A DNA stretch of 64,000 nucleotides from Salinirubrum litoreum. Its GTDB lineage: Archaea; Halobacteriota; Halobacteria; Halobacteriales; Haloferacaceae. Where the stretch lies: assembly GCF_020567425.1 (NCBI RefSeq), contig NZ_JAJCVJ010000002.1, positions 599,068 to 663,067 of the forward strand, written 5' to 3'. The notes below the pieces were generated by a model. That model worked only from the letters and a program-made list of their open reading frames with translations, ran no database searches and was not told the DNA's origin. This document shows, piece after piece, positions 43,635 through 53,463 of the stretch. The number at the start of each line of letters is the position of its first letter. Positions within the stretch are counted from its first letter, which is position 1. The translations under genes were made by a program, and so were the position numbers.

Positions 43635-46013
43635 TCAGGCCGATTCCTCGCCGTCGGGCAGTTCCACGGTCAGCGTGTAGGTGCCGGGGCTGAAGGTGCC
43701 GGAGTCGCTCTCGACGAGCGTCTGGGTGGCACCCGGATCGAAGCCGGGACCGGGCTTCTCGTAGACCGCGAGCGTCAGCGTCTCCTCACAGCCGTCTTCG
43801 ACCGTGAAGGTGATCGACGCCGTGTCGCCGTCCTGGTTGATGTGGCCGTAGGTCACACACTGCCGCAGTTCCTCGCTGGGCCACGCGGTGTCCTTCGAGG
43901 TGATGCCCTCGTCGCTGTTGCCGTGCGCGAACCGGAACAGGCGGTCCTCCTCGGCGTAGAAGTCGTTCCCGGACTCCGGGCCGAGTTGCTGGTAGGCCGA
44001 GCCAGCGACGAAGTCGAGTTGGTAGTACACCGTCTCCGGTTCCTCCGCCTCGACCGTCACCTGTGCCGTGTCGATCACCGGTCCGTCCACACCGAGGTAC
44101 GGGCCGTCCACGTCTGCGCCGGTCGCCACGAAGTCGTAGACCTCGTCGCCGTCGCTGTCGAAGTGCGGCATGGCGATCAGCGTCTGCTCGCCGGCCGGCA
44201 GGCTGTCGTCGCCGAACGTCGCGCCGGGCACGTCGAACAGCGTCACCTCGACGTTCTCGTGAGTCCCGGGCGAGAGGTAGCCCGAGACGCCGACGACACT
44301 GCCGAGTGCGTCGCCGTCGAACAGGCTGTCGTTGTGGATGGCGACGAAGCCACCCTCGGACATCGTGACCGACTCGACCACGACGGTCGTCCCGTCGCTC
44401 GTCTGGTCCGCGAAGGTCACGTCCGCGCTCGGTTCCGGCGGTGCCGCGTCGTCTTCGACGGTGACGTTCACCGTGTCCGTGTCGCTGTTGCCGGCGGTGT
44501 CGGTGACGGTCAGCTCGAAGCTGACGACGGTGTCGTCGCTGACACTCGGGGCCTCGAACTCCGGCGTCGCGGTGTCGCCGTCGGTCAGCGCTCCCACGTC
44601 GGGGCCGGCGGTCTGCTCCCACGCGTAGGTCAGATCGTCACCGTCCGGGTCGCTAGAGCCGGTGCCGTCGAGTTCGACGGTGTCGTCCTCCTCGACGGTC
44701 TGGTCGTCGCCCGCGTCGGCCATCGGCGCGGCGCCGACGGTCACGTTCGCGGACTCGGTGACGGGTTCACCCTCGACCGAGTACGGGGCGTCGTCGCCGC
44801 CGAGTTCGGGGGTGCCATCACCGTCGTCGCGGTAGGGGATGACCGTCAGTTCCTGTGACTCGGTGAGCGTCGGACTCACCGGGACGGCGACGTTCTCGCT
44901 CGCGCCGACTGGCAGGAGCGCGGACGTGCCGACCAGCGCGTCCGACTCGTTGTAGACGCCGAGGAAGCCGCCGTCGGGCAGGAACACCGAGCTGATCTCG
45001 ACGCTCGTGCCGTCGGTGGACTGGTCCTCGAAGACGAGGTTCAGCGTCTCACTCCCCTCGCCGGGTTCGCCGACGCCGTACTCGGTGGAGACGGTCGTCG
45101 ACGCGCCCGGGTCGAGGGTGCCGAGGTCGTAGTAGAGCAGGCCGGCGCTGTCGCCGGACTCTTGGCTCACGTTGTAGAACTCGGTGTTCGGATTGGTCGT
45201 GTAGTCGTAGGGTGTCGAGAAGGCGAAGCCCCAGTCGACGAACTGGACGCGCGTCGGCTGGGTGATCGTGTTCGCCTGCCCGACGAGGGTCGGTTCGGGG
45301 ACCGTGTCGTAGGTCTTCCACGAGTCGAACGCCGGGTCGTCGTACGTCACCTCGTTGGTGACGACTTCGCCCTCCAGCCAGATCGGACTGCCGTCCTGTT
45401 CTGCGACCTGGTAGTCGAACAGGAACCGCGTGTTCACGTCGTGGGCCGTGTCGTCGGTGTTCTCGACGTCCACGTCGAACCGGGCGAGTTGGCCGTCGAG
45501 CGTGATCGTCTGCGTGACGACGACGCCCTCGGGCAGGGTCCACTCGGTGACGATGGTGTTCTCGTCGACGGCGGTCGGGCGCTGGGTCACGTACGGATCC
45601 ATCGACTCGCTCGCGCCGAAGATGTCGGCACTGGTGTAGTTCGTCCCGTCCACCTGCACCGTCAGGTACGAGGTGCCGGGGAAGCCGGAGCCGAACAGCA
45701 GGTCGGCGTTCTCACCCTCCAGTTCGGTCTGGAGGGTGAACGTCCCGACGTCGACCGAGCCGTTGTTCACGTAGAGCACCAGGTCGTCGTTCGAGACGTT
45801 CAGGCCGGTGAACGGCTCCGGCGAGACGTCGAGTGGTTCCGGGTTGGTCTGTACCGCGCTGGACTGTACTGTCGCGGGACCGGTGAGTGGCTCACCGTCC
45901 GCGTTCGCGGGAGCCGCGACCACGCCTGCCGTGGCTCCGGCCGTGAGGAGACCGAGGCAGACGAATGCGACGAGTACCCCGCGCAGCGTCTGAAAGGATG
46001 TATCGTGTGTCAT
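43635..46013 (-). CDS. Secreted paralog 3: PKD-like, DUF7282-like and shared C-terminal domain
   Basis: This 792-residue protein has a signal peptide (GVLVAFVCLGLLTAGATAGVV). Residues about 40-330 form a large, unrecognised N-terminal beta-rich region (LTVQVDGTNYTSADIFGASESMDPYVTQRP, FDSWKTYDTVPEPTLVG). A DUF7282-like domain, a PKD/cadherin-like region (ADAGDDQTVEEDDTVELDGTGSSDPDGDDLTYAWEQTAGP) and a second DUF7282-like domain (ADVTFADQTSDGTTVVVES) follow. The final 130 residues (YYQLDFVAGSAYQQLG on) match the C-terminal domain of paralogs 1 and 2, with cysteines in RQCV and DGCEE. It is the most diverged of the three and the first of the array. Confidence 0.75.
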   Translation of the reverse strand: MTHDTSFQTLRGVLVAFVCLGLLTAGATAGVVAAPANADGEPLTGPATVQSSAVQTNPEPLDVSPEPFTGLNVSNDDLVLYVNNGSVDVGTFTLQTELEGENADLLFGSGFPGTSYLTVQVDGTNYTSADIFGASESMDPYVTQRPTAVDENTIVTEWTLPEGVVVTQTITLDGQLARFDVDVENTDDTAHDVNTRFLFDYQVAEQDGSPIWLEGEVVTNEVTYDDPAFDSWKTYDTVPEPTLVGQANTITQPTRVQFVDWGFAFSTPYDYTTNPNTEFYNVSQESGDSAGLLYYDLGTLDPGASTTVSTEYGVGEPGEGSETLNLVFEDQSTDGTSVEISSVFLPDGGFLGVYNESDALVGTSALLPVGASENVAVPVSPTLTESQELTVIPYRDDGDGTPELGGDDAPYSVEGEPVTESANVTVGAAPMADAGDDQTVEEDDTVELDGTGSSDPDGDDLTYAWEQTAGPDVGALTDGDTATPEFEAPSVSDDTVVSFELTVTDTAGNSDTDTVNVTVEDDAAPPEPSADVTFADQTSDGTTVVVESVTMSEGGFVAIHNDSLFDGDALGSVVGVSGYLSPGTHENVEVTLFDVPGATFGDDSLPAGEQTLIAMPHFDSDGDEVYDFVATGADVDGPYLGVDGPVIDTAQVTVEAEEPETVYYQLDFVAGSAYQQLGPESGNDFYAEEDRLFRFAHGNSDEGITSKDTAWPSEELRQCVTYGHINQDGDTASITFTVEDGCEETLTLAVYEKPGPGFDPGATQTLVESDSGTFSPGTYTLTVELPDGEESA

Positions 46014-46428
46014 TGTGGTTGGTACTCCCCCGTCGGCCTGCCTCCCGTGGTGACCGCCGCCGGACTACCGCGACGATCACGAGCGACCGCCGCGACACCC
46101 CGCCGGCCGTCGGCCCACCCGACTGCAGTGCCGGCCGGCTGGCTACCAGCCATCCTGTTTCCGACCCAACTGGATTGTTATGGACGGACTACCGGGGGCT
46201 CACGCCCGCACTACGGGCTGTAGGCTCGATAGCACCGGCACCGACCGGGACGCCAGCGCCGGCCGCCAAGCGAGCAGGATCGCGGGCCCGGCGACACGGG
46301 ATCGGATAAGCAGACCTTTCGGGCGACGCCGAGCCGATCAGAAGTCGCGTCGCTCGCCCGGCAATCGATCGATTAGCTCGACTGGCGGAGCACTGAACGA
46401 GTCGTGTGTGAAATGAAAAGTGCCGTTC
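46014..46428. other. 415-base gap between secreted paralog 3 and uvrA
   Basis: Most is GC-rich and featureless. On the minus strand, CCATAACAATCC near 46172-46183 could be the promoter of secreted paralog 3. The right end (about 46380-46428) is the trailer of uvrA. No gene recognised. Confidence 0.4.
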
Positions 46429-49377
46429 TCAGTCGTCGCTCGGAGCCTTCGCGGGCTTCCGCCGGTCGGAACGCGGCCCCTCCATCTCCACGTCGGGGAG
46501 CAGATCACGCAGGTAACGACCGGTGTAGGAGTCCTCGCTCCGGGCGACCGCCTCGGGGGTGCCGGTGGCGACGACCTGGCCGCCGGCCTCGCCGCCCTCG
46601 GGCCCGAGGTCCAGCACGTTGTCCGCGTTCTTCACCAGGTCCAGTTCGTGTTCGATGACGACGACCGTGTTCCCGTTGTCGGTCAGGCGGTGGAGCACGT
46701 CGATCAGCTTTCGCTCGTCTTCCTTGTGGAGGCCGGTCGTCGGTTCGTCCAGCAGGTAGAGCGTGTTGCCCGAATCCTTCTTGCCGAGTTCCTCCGCGAG
46801 TTTGACGCGCTGGGCCTCCCCGCCAGAGAGCGTCGTGGAGGGCTGGCCGAGTTGCATGTAGCCGAGTCCCACGTCCTTCAGCAGTTTGAGTCGACGGCGG
46901 ATCTGTGAGTTCGACTCGAAGAAGTCGTGGGCCTCGTCGACCTCCATCTGGAGCACGTCGGCGATGGTCTTCCCTTTGTACGTCACGTCCAGCGTCTCGT
47001 CGTTGTACCGGTCGCCGTCACACTCCTCACACGGGACGTACACGTCCGAGAGGAAGTTCATCTCGATCTTCACCGTGCCCTGCCCGCCACACTCCTCACA
47101 CCGGCCGCCCTTGACGTTGAACGAGAAGCGCCCCTTCTTGTAGCCGCGCTGTTTCGAGAGCTTCGTCTCGGCGAACAGTTCCCGGACGTAGTCGAAGACG
47201 CCGGTGTAGGTCGCCGGGTTCGACCGCGGCGTCCGGCCGATGGGCGACTGGTCGATGAGCCGGACGGTCTCGATCTCCGCTATTCCTTCGATGGCGTCGT
47301 GCTCGCCCGGATCGACCGACGTGTTGTCGTTCATCTCGCGGGCGAGTCCCTTGTAGAGGATGTCGTGCATCAGCGTCGACTTGCCCGACCCGGAGACGCC
47401 CGTGATGGCGGTGAACTGCCCCAGCGGGAGCGACACGTCCAGATCCTTCAGGTTGTGTTGGCGCGCGCCGAGGATGCGGAGTTCGCCGTCCGCCTCCCGG
47501 CGCTCTTCGGGCACCGGAATCTCCTTGCGACCCGAGAGGTAGTCGGCCGTCACCGAGTCGTCGCTGGCGACGATCTCGTCGAAGTCGCCGTGGGCGACGA
47601 TCTCGCCGCCGCGCCGACCGGGACCGGGGCCCATGTCGATCACGTTGTCCGCCCGGCGCATCGTCTCCTCGTCGTGTTCGACGACGAGCAGGGTGTTGCC
47701 GAGGTCTCGCAGGCCTTCGAGGGTGTTCAGCAGGCGGTCGTTGTCGCGCTGGTGCAGTCCAATCGAGGGTTCGTCCAGCACGTACAACACGCCGACCAGC
47801 CCGGAACCGACCTGCGTGGCGAGGCGGATTCGCTGACTCTCGCCACCCGAGAGGGTGGAGGCCTCCCGGTCGAGCGTGAGGTAGTCCAGCCCGACCTCAC
47901 ACATGAAGCCGAGGCGGGCGCGAATCTCCTTCAGAATCTCCTCGGCGATGGTCCGTTCCCTGTCCGTGAGGTCGGCTTCCATCTCCTCGAAGTGCTCTAA
48001 GGCGTCGCCGATGGACAGTTGGTTGACCTCGGTGATCGAGGTGCCGTCCACGAGGACGGAACGGGACTGTGGCTTGAGGCGCGTGCCCTCACAGTCGGGG
48101 CAGGTCGTGACGGCCATGTACTCCTCGATGTGCTCGCGGGTGCCCTTCGAGTCCGTCTCGACGTGCCGGCGTTCGAGGTTCGGGATGACGCCCTCGAACC
48201 GCTTGGTCTTCCGGCGCGTCCCGTTCTTCGTCTGGCGGGTGAACTCCACCTGTCGGTCGGTGCCGTAGAGGAACTGCCGCTGGACGTCGTCGGCCAGTTC
48301 GTCCCACGGCGTCGAGACCGAGACGCCGAAGTGTTCGGCGACGTTGTCGATGCGGGTCCGGTAGTACGATCGGTTGTAGCTCCACGCCTCGAAGACGTGT
48401 TTCAGGGGCTTGGTGGGGTCGGTGACGACGAGGTCCTCGTCGACCTCCTTCGTCTCGCCGATGCCCTCACACTCCGGGCAGGCCCCGTGGGGGCTGTTGA
48501 ACGAGAACGACCGTGTCTCGATCTCCGAGAAGTCGATGCCGCAGTGCGTGCAGGCGAGTTCCTCGGAGAACTCGACGACGAGACGCTCGTCGTCGTCGCC
48601 CGCGAGGTCGCCGGTCGCGCGGGCTTCGGTGCCGAGGTGGAACCCTTCCGGCGGGTCGGGGAGGATGACCTTCAGCACGCCGTCCGCTTCTTCGAGGGCG
48701 GTCTCCACGGAGTCGGTGATCCGTGATCTGGCTTCGACGCTGACCTTCACGCGGTCGACGACCACGTCGACGGTGTGGTCGTAGTTCTCGTCCAGATCGG
48801 GTTTGTCGACGGTCAGGTCGTACTCCTCGCCGTCGACCTCGACGCGGGAGTAGCCCTCGCTCACGAGGTCGTCGAACAGGTCCTCGAAGGCCCCCTTCTG
48901 GTCGCGGACGACCGGCGCGGCGATCTTGGCGCGGGTGCCCTCCGGGAGTTCGAGGATGCGCGTCACCATCTGCTGGGCGGACTGCTCGCCGACCTCGCGG
49001 CCGCACTCGGGGCAGTGCGGCGTCCCGACGCGGGCGTACAGCAGGCGCAAGTAGTCGTGGAGTTCGGTGACGGTCCCGACCGTCGAGCGGGGGTTGTTGG
49101 CGGCGTTCTTCTGGTCGATGGAGATGGCCGGCGAGAGCCCCTCGACCGACTCGACCTGCGGTTTGTCCATCTGCCCGAGGAAGTTCCGGGCGTACGCGGA
49201 CAGCGACTCGATGTACCGGCGCTGGCCCTCGGCGTAGACGGTCTCGAACGCGAGCGAGGATTTGCCCGACCCCGACAGCCCCGTGACGACGTTGAACTTC
49301 TCCCGTGGGATTCGCACGTCGAGGTCCTTGAGGTTGTGTTCCTCGGCACCTCGAACCTCGATGTAGTCCTTGCTCAT
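46429..49377 (-). CDS. uvrA: Excinuclease ABC subunit A
   Basis: This 982-residue protein is the damage-recognition ATPase of UvrABC nucleotide excision repair. Both ABC ATPase halves are present: Walker A GLSGSGKSSLAFET near residue 31 and GVSGSGKSTLMHDI further on, signatures LSGGESQRIRLA and LSGGEAQRVKLAEEL, and Walker B pairs. Zinc-finger cysteines are seen in CPECG and CTHCG, CPDCEG, and CEECGGQGTVK with CEECDGD. Length is normal. It stands between the secreted paralog array and sepF, all on the same strand. Confidence 0.96.
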   Translation of the reverse strand: MSKDYIEVRGAEEHNLKDLDVRIPREKFNVVTGLSGSGKSSLAFETVYAEGQRRYIESLSAYARNFLGQMDKPQVESVEGLSPAISIDQKNAANNPRSTVGTVTELHDYLRLLYARVGTPHCPECGREVGEQSAQQMVTRILELPEGTRAKIAAPVVRDQKGAFEDLFDDLVSEGYSRVEVDGEEYDLTVDKPDLDENYDHTVDVVVDRVKVSVEARSRITDSVETALEEADGVLKVILPDPPEGFHLGTEARATGDLAGDDDERLVVEFSEELACTHCGIDFSEIETRSFSFNSPHGACPECEGIGETKEVDEDLVVTDPTKPLKHVFEAWSYNRSYYRTRIDNVAEHFGVSVSTPWDELADDVQRQFLYGTDRQVEFTRQTKNGTRRKTKRFEGVIPNLERRHVETDSKGTREHIEEYMAVTTCPDCEGTRLKPQSRSVLVDGTSITEVNQLSIGDALEHFEEMEADLTDRERTIAEEILKEIRARLGFMCEVGLDYLTLDREASTLSGGESQRIRLATQVGSGLVGVLYVLDEPSIGLHQRDNDRLLNTLEGLRDLGNTLLVVEHDEETMRRADNVIDMGPGPGRRGGEIVAHGDFDEIVASDDSVTADYLSGRKEIPVPEERREADGELRILGARQHNLKDLDVSLPLGQFTAITGVSGSGKSTLMHDILYKGLAREMNDNTSVDPGEHDAIEGIAEIETVRLIDQSPIGRTPRSNPATYTGVFDYVRELFAETKLSKQRGYKKGRFSFNVKGGRCEECGGQGTVKIEMNFLSDVYVPCEECDGDRYNDETLDVTYKGKTIADVLQMEVDEAHDFFESNSQIRRRLKLLKDVGLGYMQLGQPSTTLSGGEAQRVKLAEELGKKDSGNTLYLLDEPTTGLHKEDERKLIDVLHRLTDNGNTVVVIEHELDLVKNADNVLDLGPEGGEAGGQVVATGTPEAVARSEDSYTGRYLRDLLPDVEMEGPRSDRRKPAKAPSDD

Positions 49378-49458
49378 CTGAAGCGTGCTATGGGCGGTAG
49401 CTCCGAATACCCATCGGTTCCGGTACCGCGTCGAGAAGAGACCGCGCGGCGACCGTGC

Positions 49459-49812
49459 TCAGGACAGCTTCTGTCGGGCGATGTTGATGCCGGTCGGGGT
49501 GATGATGAGCTGGTCGTCACCCTTCTGGACGATGTCGCCGTCCACCTCGGCGGCGACCTGCTGGAGTTCGTCGATGATGTGCTCGGCGGTGGAGTCCTGC
49601 GTCCGCAGGCGCGTGATGTCCGCGATGACGAAGTCGCCGTCATAGACGGCGTCCTTGATGGCGATCACGTCGCGCTGGTCGCCGATCTCCGCGATGTGTA
49701 CCTGCATCCCCGCTTCCCCCCGGGCGGTGTCGAAGTCGTCGAGGTCGAGTTCGACGTAGTCCTCAGTGGAGTGGTTCTCTCCGTTACTGAGGATTTTGCT
49801 CATAATTCCCAT
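49459..49812 (-). CDS. sepF: Cell division protein SepF
   Basis: The 117-residue protein from the ATG at 49812 (MGIMSKILSNGENHSTEDYVELDLDD) matches haloarchaeal SepF, which anchors FtsZ at the division site. An N-terminal amphipathic stretch is followed by the SepF core (VHIAEIGDQRDVIAIKDAVYDGDFVIADITRLRTQDSTAEHIIDELQQVAAEVDGDIVQKGDDQLIITPTG). An ATG at 49803 is a possible alternative start. A CTAATG motif about 29 bases upstream fits a leaderless promoter. The open frame continues upstream but without similarity. Confidence 0.9.
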   Translation of the reverse strand: MGIMSKILSNGENHSTEDYVELDLDDFDTARGEAGMQVHIAEIGDQRDVIAIKDAVYDGDFVIADITRLRTQDSTAEHIIDELQQVAAEVDGDIVQKGDDQLIITPTGINIARQKLS

Positions 49813-49913
49813 AGCAACGATACCGGGCAGTGGGACATTAGTTCTTACGTCAGACGGAGGGATGACACCGGCTGTGGGCGGTTCTGTCGAGGCGGTGCCT
49901 TCGTCTCTCGGGA

Positions 49914-50405
49914 TCACGCACAGAAGCGCTCGCCGCCCGGATAGAGCTCCTGTTGTACACTCACGAGTCGCGTCTCCTCCGGCGAGACGAGGTACCGGGT
50001 CTCGGTGGCCGCCCCGTCCACGGCGTCGGTCGGGTCGTCCGACGGGCCGCAGGCGAACTCCATGCTGTACCCGACCTGGACCGACACGAGCACGCCGGAC
50101 TCGGTTCGGTTCACGACCGAGTAGGTCGCCGGTCGCAGGATGCCGAAACTGAGGTCCGTCAGGTCCTCCCAGTCGCTCGTCTCGGCGCTGATGCGCTGCT
50201 TCTCGGCCGCGATGGCGCGCTCGCCCGCCGTGGCGTTCGAGAGTTGCACCGTCGGCGTGGGTGAACTGGTCGGGGGCGCCGTCGTCTGTGACTGAGTGGG
50301 CGTCGGGGTCGTCTCCGATTGGGTGGGCGTCGCCGGCGGGCCGCCGGCACAACCGGCGATCAACACCAGGAGACAGAGGAGCAACGACAGTCCGGAGCGG
50401 TGCAT
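49914..50405 (-). CDS. Small lipoprotein, unknown function
   Basis: The ATG at 50405 gives 163 residues with a lipoprotein signal: MHRSGLSLLLCLLVLIAGC, the lipobox LIAGC placing the modified Cys at about residue 19. A Thr/Pro/Ser linker follows (ATPTQSETTPTPTQSQTT), then a compact domain (ATAGERAIAAEKQRISAETSDWEDLTDLSFG, SVQVGYSMEFACGPSDD). The open frame extends upstream into a non-similar region. I do not recognise the domain. It is on the cell surface, next to the GAPDH gene. Confidence 0.7.
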   Translation of the reverse strand: MHRSGLSLLLCLLVLIAGCAGGPPATPTQSETTPTPTQSQTTAPPTSSPTPTVQLSNATAGERAIAAEKQRISAETSDWEDLTDLSFGILRPATYSVVNRTESGVLVSVQVGYSMEFACGPSDDPTDAVDGAATETRYLVSPEETRLVSVQQELYPGGERFCA

Positions 50406-50469
50406 CGATCGGTCGGTCTTCGCTCGGGAGTAAATCTCTTCTGGGCCACCCGCACCGTCACCGGCCTCG

Positions 50470-51528
50470 CTACGACCGGGGCACCACTCGCTTCCGGGGC
50501 CCGTCGAACAGACTCTCCAGTCCGACACCCAACCGGTCGTCGGTGATCGCCATGCTCTCGGCCTGCTCCGCCGTGCCGGTGATCGCCCGCACCGCGTCCA
50601 CGTTCTCCGGGATCACGTCCGATTCCTGGTGGATCGACTGGAACAGGTACAGATCACGCCCCTCCATCGAGATGGAGCGCTCCCAGATGCAGTTCTCCCA
50701 GAGGTCCCCGCGCGGCCGACCGGTGTCCATGGCGAACTCCTTCAGTTTCCCCGTGCCGTCGATACGGGCCACTTCCGGGACGACGAACAGGCGCGGTTCC
50801 TCGCTGAGCAGGCGGCGGACCTCCTCGGCGTCTGGCGCGGACTCCAGCGTGACGTTGACGCTGTGGAGGTGCATCAGGGTCGCCGGGACCTTCACGCCGA
50901 GGGTGTCGATTGCCAGATCGGGGAAGATGGTCTGCACGTCCGGGCCGTGGTGAGACGGAATCTCGACCGGGTCGGGGAGGATGTCGTTGATCGGGCCGCG
51001 TGAGGTCTGGCCGGGGTCGCCGCCCCGCCGGACGAGCGTGACGCGCGCCTTCTCGACGCCGTACTCCTCGCGGAGCGGTGCGAGCAGGCGGGAGAGTCCG
51101 GTCGTGTTGCAGGAGACGACGCGGACGAACTGGGCACCCTCGGCGTCGTCGTAGTTCGCACGGGCGACGAAACTCGTGTCGGCGACGTCGGCGTCCTCAC
51201 CCCCTTGAAAGATCGCCGGTGTGTCGTACCGGTCGTACAGTTCGCGGTTGGCCGCACCGATGCCGGAGGGCGTCGTATCCACGACCACGTTGCTCTTGAT
51301 GACGAGGTCTTCCACGTCGCCCGCGAGATCGACACCGGCGTCGTGGAATCGGTCGGCTCTGTCGGGGATCGCGGCGTACAGCGGGTAGCCCTTGCGGACG
51401 GCGGCCTCTGCCTCGTAGTTCGGTCGGGTCTTGGCGACGCCGGCTAAGGTCATGTCGGGTTGCGCCTCCACCGCGTCGGCGACGCGTTTCCCGATCGTGC
51501 CGTAGCCGTTGACGCCTACCTGTAACAT
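50470..51528 (-). CDS. gap: Glyceraldehyde-3-phosphate dehydrogenase, archaeal type II
   Basis: The ATG at 51528 gives 352 residues ([20 protein letters not shown], the Rossmann glycine motif). The catalytic Cys is residue 140 in [11 protein letters not shown], as in archaeal type II enzymes, with RRGGDP and HHGPDVQTI nearby. The enzyme works in glycolysis/gluconeogenesis and uses NADP or NAD. On the minus strand CCCGAAAGTATTATC at 51553-51567 is a BRE plus TATA element 29 bases before the ATG, giving a leaderless transcript and supporting this start. Confidence 0.95.
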   Translation of the reverse strand: MLQVGVNGYGTIGKRVADAVEAQPDMTLAGVAKTRPNYEAEAAVRKGYPLYAAIPDRADRFHDAGVDLAGDVEDLVIKSNVVVDTTPSGIGAANRELYDRYDTPAIFQGGEDADVADTSFVARANYDDAEGAQFVRVVSCNTTGLSRLLAPLREEYGVEKARVTLVRRGGDPGQTSRGPINDILPDPVEIPSHHGPDVQTIFPDLAIDTLGVKVPATLMHLHSVNVTLESAPDAEEVRRLLSEEPRLFVVPEVARIDGTGKLKEFAMDTGRPRGDLWENCIWERSISMEGRDLYLFQSIHQESDVIPENVDAVRAITGTAEQAESMAITDDRLGVGLESLFDGPRKRVVPRS

Positions 51529-51552
51529 ACGACCGACTCTGCGGACCACCCC

Positions 51553-51567
51553 GATAATACTTTCGGG
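51553..51567 (-). promoter_or_regulatory. BRE/TATA promoter of the GAPDH gene
   Basis: CCCGAAAGTATTATC on the minus strand combines a CGAAA BRE-like element with a TATTAT TATA core, centred about 29 bases before the ATG at 51528. It is the clearest archaeal promoter in the window. Confidence 0.7.
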
Positions 51568-51742
51568 CGATCAGAAAAGAAATTAACTACCCCACGAGTA
51601 AGCACCTCGTTGATTCGCCGTCGTCGTCTGTGGATTTTTCTCGACGGTGGCAGTTCGAGTGTGGCTTAGAGCGATCACGTCGGGCGAGCGACCTGACCGT
51701 CGAGTAAGAAGAACTAACGCACCCCGTCACGAAGCGAGCGAC

Positions 51743-52696
51743 ATGAGCGACCCGACACGCCGGGAGGCGGCCGAGACGGCCGTCCGGCAGTGTATGAACC
51801 TCGCCGACGACGAGTCCTGTGTCGTCGTCACGGACGACGAACGCGTCGACATCGGCGAGGCGTTGTACGAGGTGGCGAGCGAGATCACCGACGACGCCGT
51901 GATCGCCCGCTACCCGCCGGGCGACCAGCACGGCGAGGAACCGCCGGGACCGGTCGCGGCCGCGATGGCCGGGGCCGACGTGGTGCTCGCGCCGACGACC
52001 AAGAGCCTGAGCCACACCCGAGCACGGGGCCGGGCGAACGAGGCCGGTGCCCGCGTCGCCACCCTGCCGGGCATCACCGAGGAGGTGTTCCTGACGGGAC
52101 TGGACGCCGACTACGAGACCATCGCGGCCCACTGCGAGTCGGTCCGCGAGCAGGTGGCTGGAGCCGAGGAGATCCGCGTCACGACCGAGGCGGGCACCGA
52201 CATCACCTTCGAACCGGGCGACCGCGAGTGGCTGATGGACACCGGCATCGTCCACGAACCGGGGCAGATGTCGAACCTCCCGGCCGGCGAGACGTTCGTC
52301 AGTCCCGAGACGGCGAACGGGACCTTCGTCGTCGACGGGACGATGATGCCCCACGGCCTGCTGGACGCGGGACAGGAACTCCGCTTCGAGGTCGAAGACG
52401 GCTCCGTCACGCACGTCTCGGACGACGCGATCCGAGGGCAGATCGAGGACGCCGCCGAGGAAGTCGGTCGGGACGCCTACAACCTCGCGGAACTGGGTAT
52501 CGGCACGAACGTCGGTGTGACCGAACTCGTGGGATCGGTCCTGCTGGACGAGAAAGCCGCCGGCACGATCCACATCGCCATCGGGGACGACGCCGGCATC
52601 GGCGGCGACACCGACGCCCCCCTGCATCTGGACGGCATCGTCCGCGACCCGACCGTCACCGCAGACGGCACCCCGGTCGACCTCCCACAGCCGTAA
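51743..52696 (+). CDS. Aminopeptidase T-like (M29-type) leucyl aminopeptidase
   Basis: The ATG at 51743 gives 317 residues; the frame extends to 51647 without similarity. The protein matches archaeal aminopeptidases related to the M29 family: TLPGITEEVFLTGLDADY, EIRVTTEAGTDITFEPGDREWLMDTG, the NLPAGETFVSPE motif with acidic metal ligands, ELGIGTNVGVTELVGSVLLDEKAAGTIHIAIGDD with conserved Glu, and a C-terminal HLDGIV. It would remove N-terminal amino acids. The next gene starts at its stop codon (TAATG overlap), so the two are translated together. Confidence 0.82.
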   Translation: MSDPTRREAAETAVRQCMNLADDESCVVVTDDERVDIGEALYEVASEITDDAVIARYPPGDQHGEEPPGPVAAAMAGADVVLAPTTKSLSHTRARGRANEAGARVATLPGITEEVFLTGLDADYETIAAHCESVREQVAGAEEIRVTTEAGTDITFEPGDREWLMDTGIVHEPGQMSNLPAGETFVSPETANGTFVVDGTMMPHGLLDAGQELRFEVEDGSVTHVSDDAIRGQIEDAAEEVGRDAYNLAELGIGTNVGVTELVGSVLLDEKAAGTIHIAIGDDAGIGGDTDAPLHLDGIVRDPTVTADGTPVDLPQP

Positions 52697-53463
52697 TGCT
52701 CGGTGCCAGCGACGTGGAGAACCGGATCGCCCGCCACCAGCGCCGCTTCGAGGAGCGCGAGCAACTGTTCGCGGACGACCGCATCGACGACGCCGGCGTC
52801 CCGCAGTACCACGCCCGCCAGCACTCTGTCTGCCGGACACTCGGCAGTGACCACCTCGTCCTGCGGGAGGTGCCCGTCGCCCGCGTCTGGTGGAAGCGGT
52901 CGGCGCTCCACGCGCGGGACAGCGTGATCGAGTCCCGGAAGCGCCGGGTCGCCGGGAAGGACCCCGACTGGCCGACCGAACCGCAACTGTGTCAGAACGG
53001 TCTCCACGCGGCTACCGTCTCCCGGCGCGAGGAGGTCCAGTCGGAACTGGCCGAGACGGCCCGCGAGATGGATTCGAGTTACCTGCTGGCGTTCGACAGC
53101 GCTCTGCTCCGGACGAAGTACTTCCGCGCCCGGTTCACGGCCGCGCTGGTGACCGACGACGACGAGTGGCGCTGGCTCAGAAAGTACCGGTCGCTGGTCG
53201 CGGAGTTACCCGACGAGAAGCGCCCGTACTTCGAGCGCCGGACGAAGGTGTTCGCGGGCATCGCCAACCGGAACACGGCGACGGTGGAGGCGGGCATCGC
53301 GGACTTTCTGGACCTTCATCGCCGGGGGTTCGAGGGCGGGCCGGAGGACCCACGCGAGTTGGTGAATCTGCCGGCGACGTCGCTGACTCTCTTGGCGCGT
53401 GATCGCGGACTGGACGTGTCTGTGGACGCGCCGTTCGTGCCGGACTGCGCTTTTGCGGAATGA
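52696..53463 (+). CDS. Hypothetical protein coupled to aminopeptidase gene (weak Imm49-like resemblance)
   Basis: The ATG at 52696 shares its A with the aminopeptidase stop (TAATG), so it is very likely translated with it. The 255-residue protein is charged and helical-looking, with runs of Arg and Glu (HQRRFEEREQLFADDRI, SRKRRVAGKDP, RREEVQSELAETAREM). An LLRTKYFRARFTAALV segment is the most hydrophobic part. I noted a weak likeness to Imm49-type immunity proteins but no motif proves it. Function is unknown; the coupling suggests it works with the aminopeptidase. Confidence 0.65.
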   Translation: MLGASDVENRIARHQRRFEEREQLFADDRIDDAGVPQYHARQHSVCRTLGSDHLVLREVPVARVWWKRSALHARDSVIESRKRRVAGKDPDWPTEPQLCQNGLHAATVSRREEVQSELAETAREMDSSYLLAFDSALLRTKYFRARFTAALVTDDDEWRWLRKYRSLVAELPDEKRPYFERRTKVFAGIANRNTATVEAGIADFLDLHRRGFEGGPEDPRELVNLPATSLTLLARDRGLDVSVDAPFVPDCAFAE

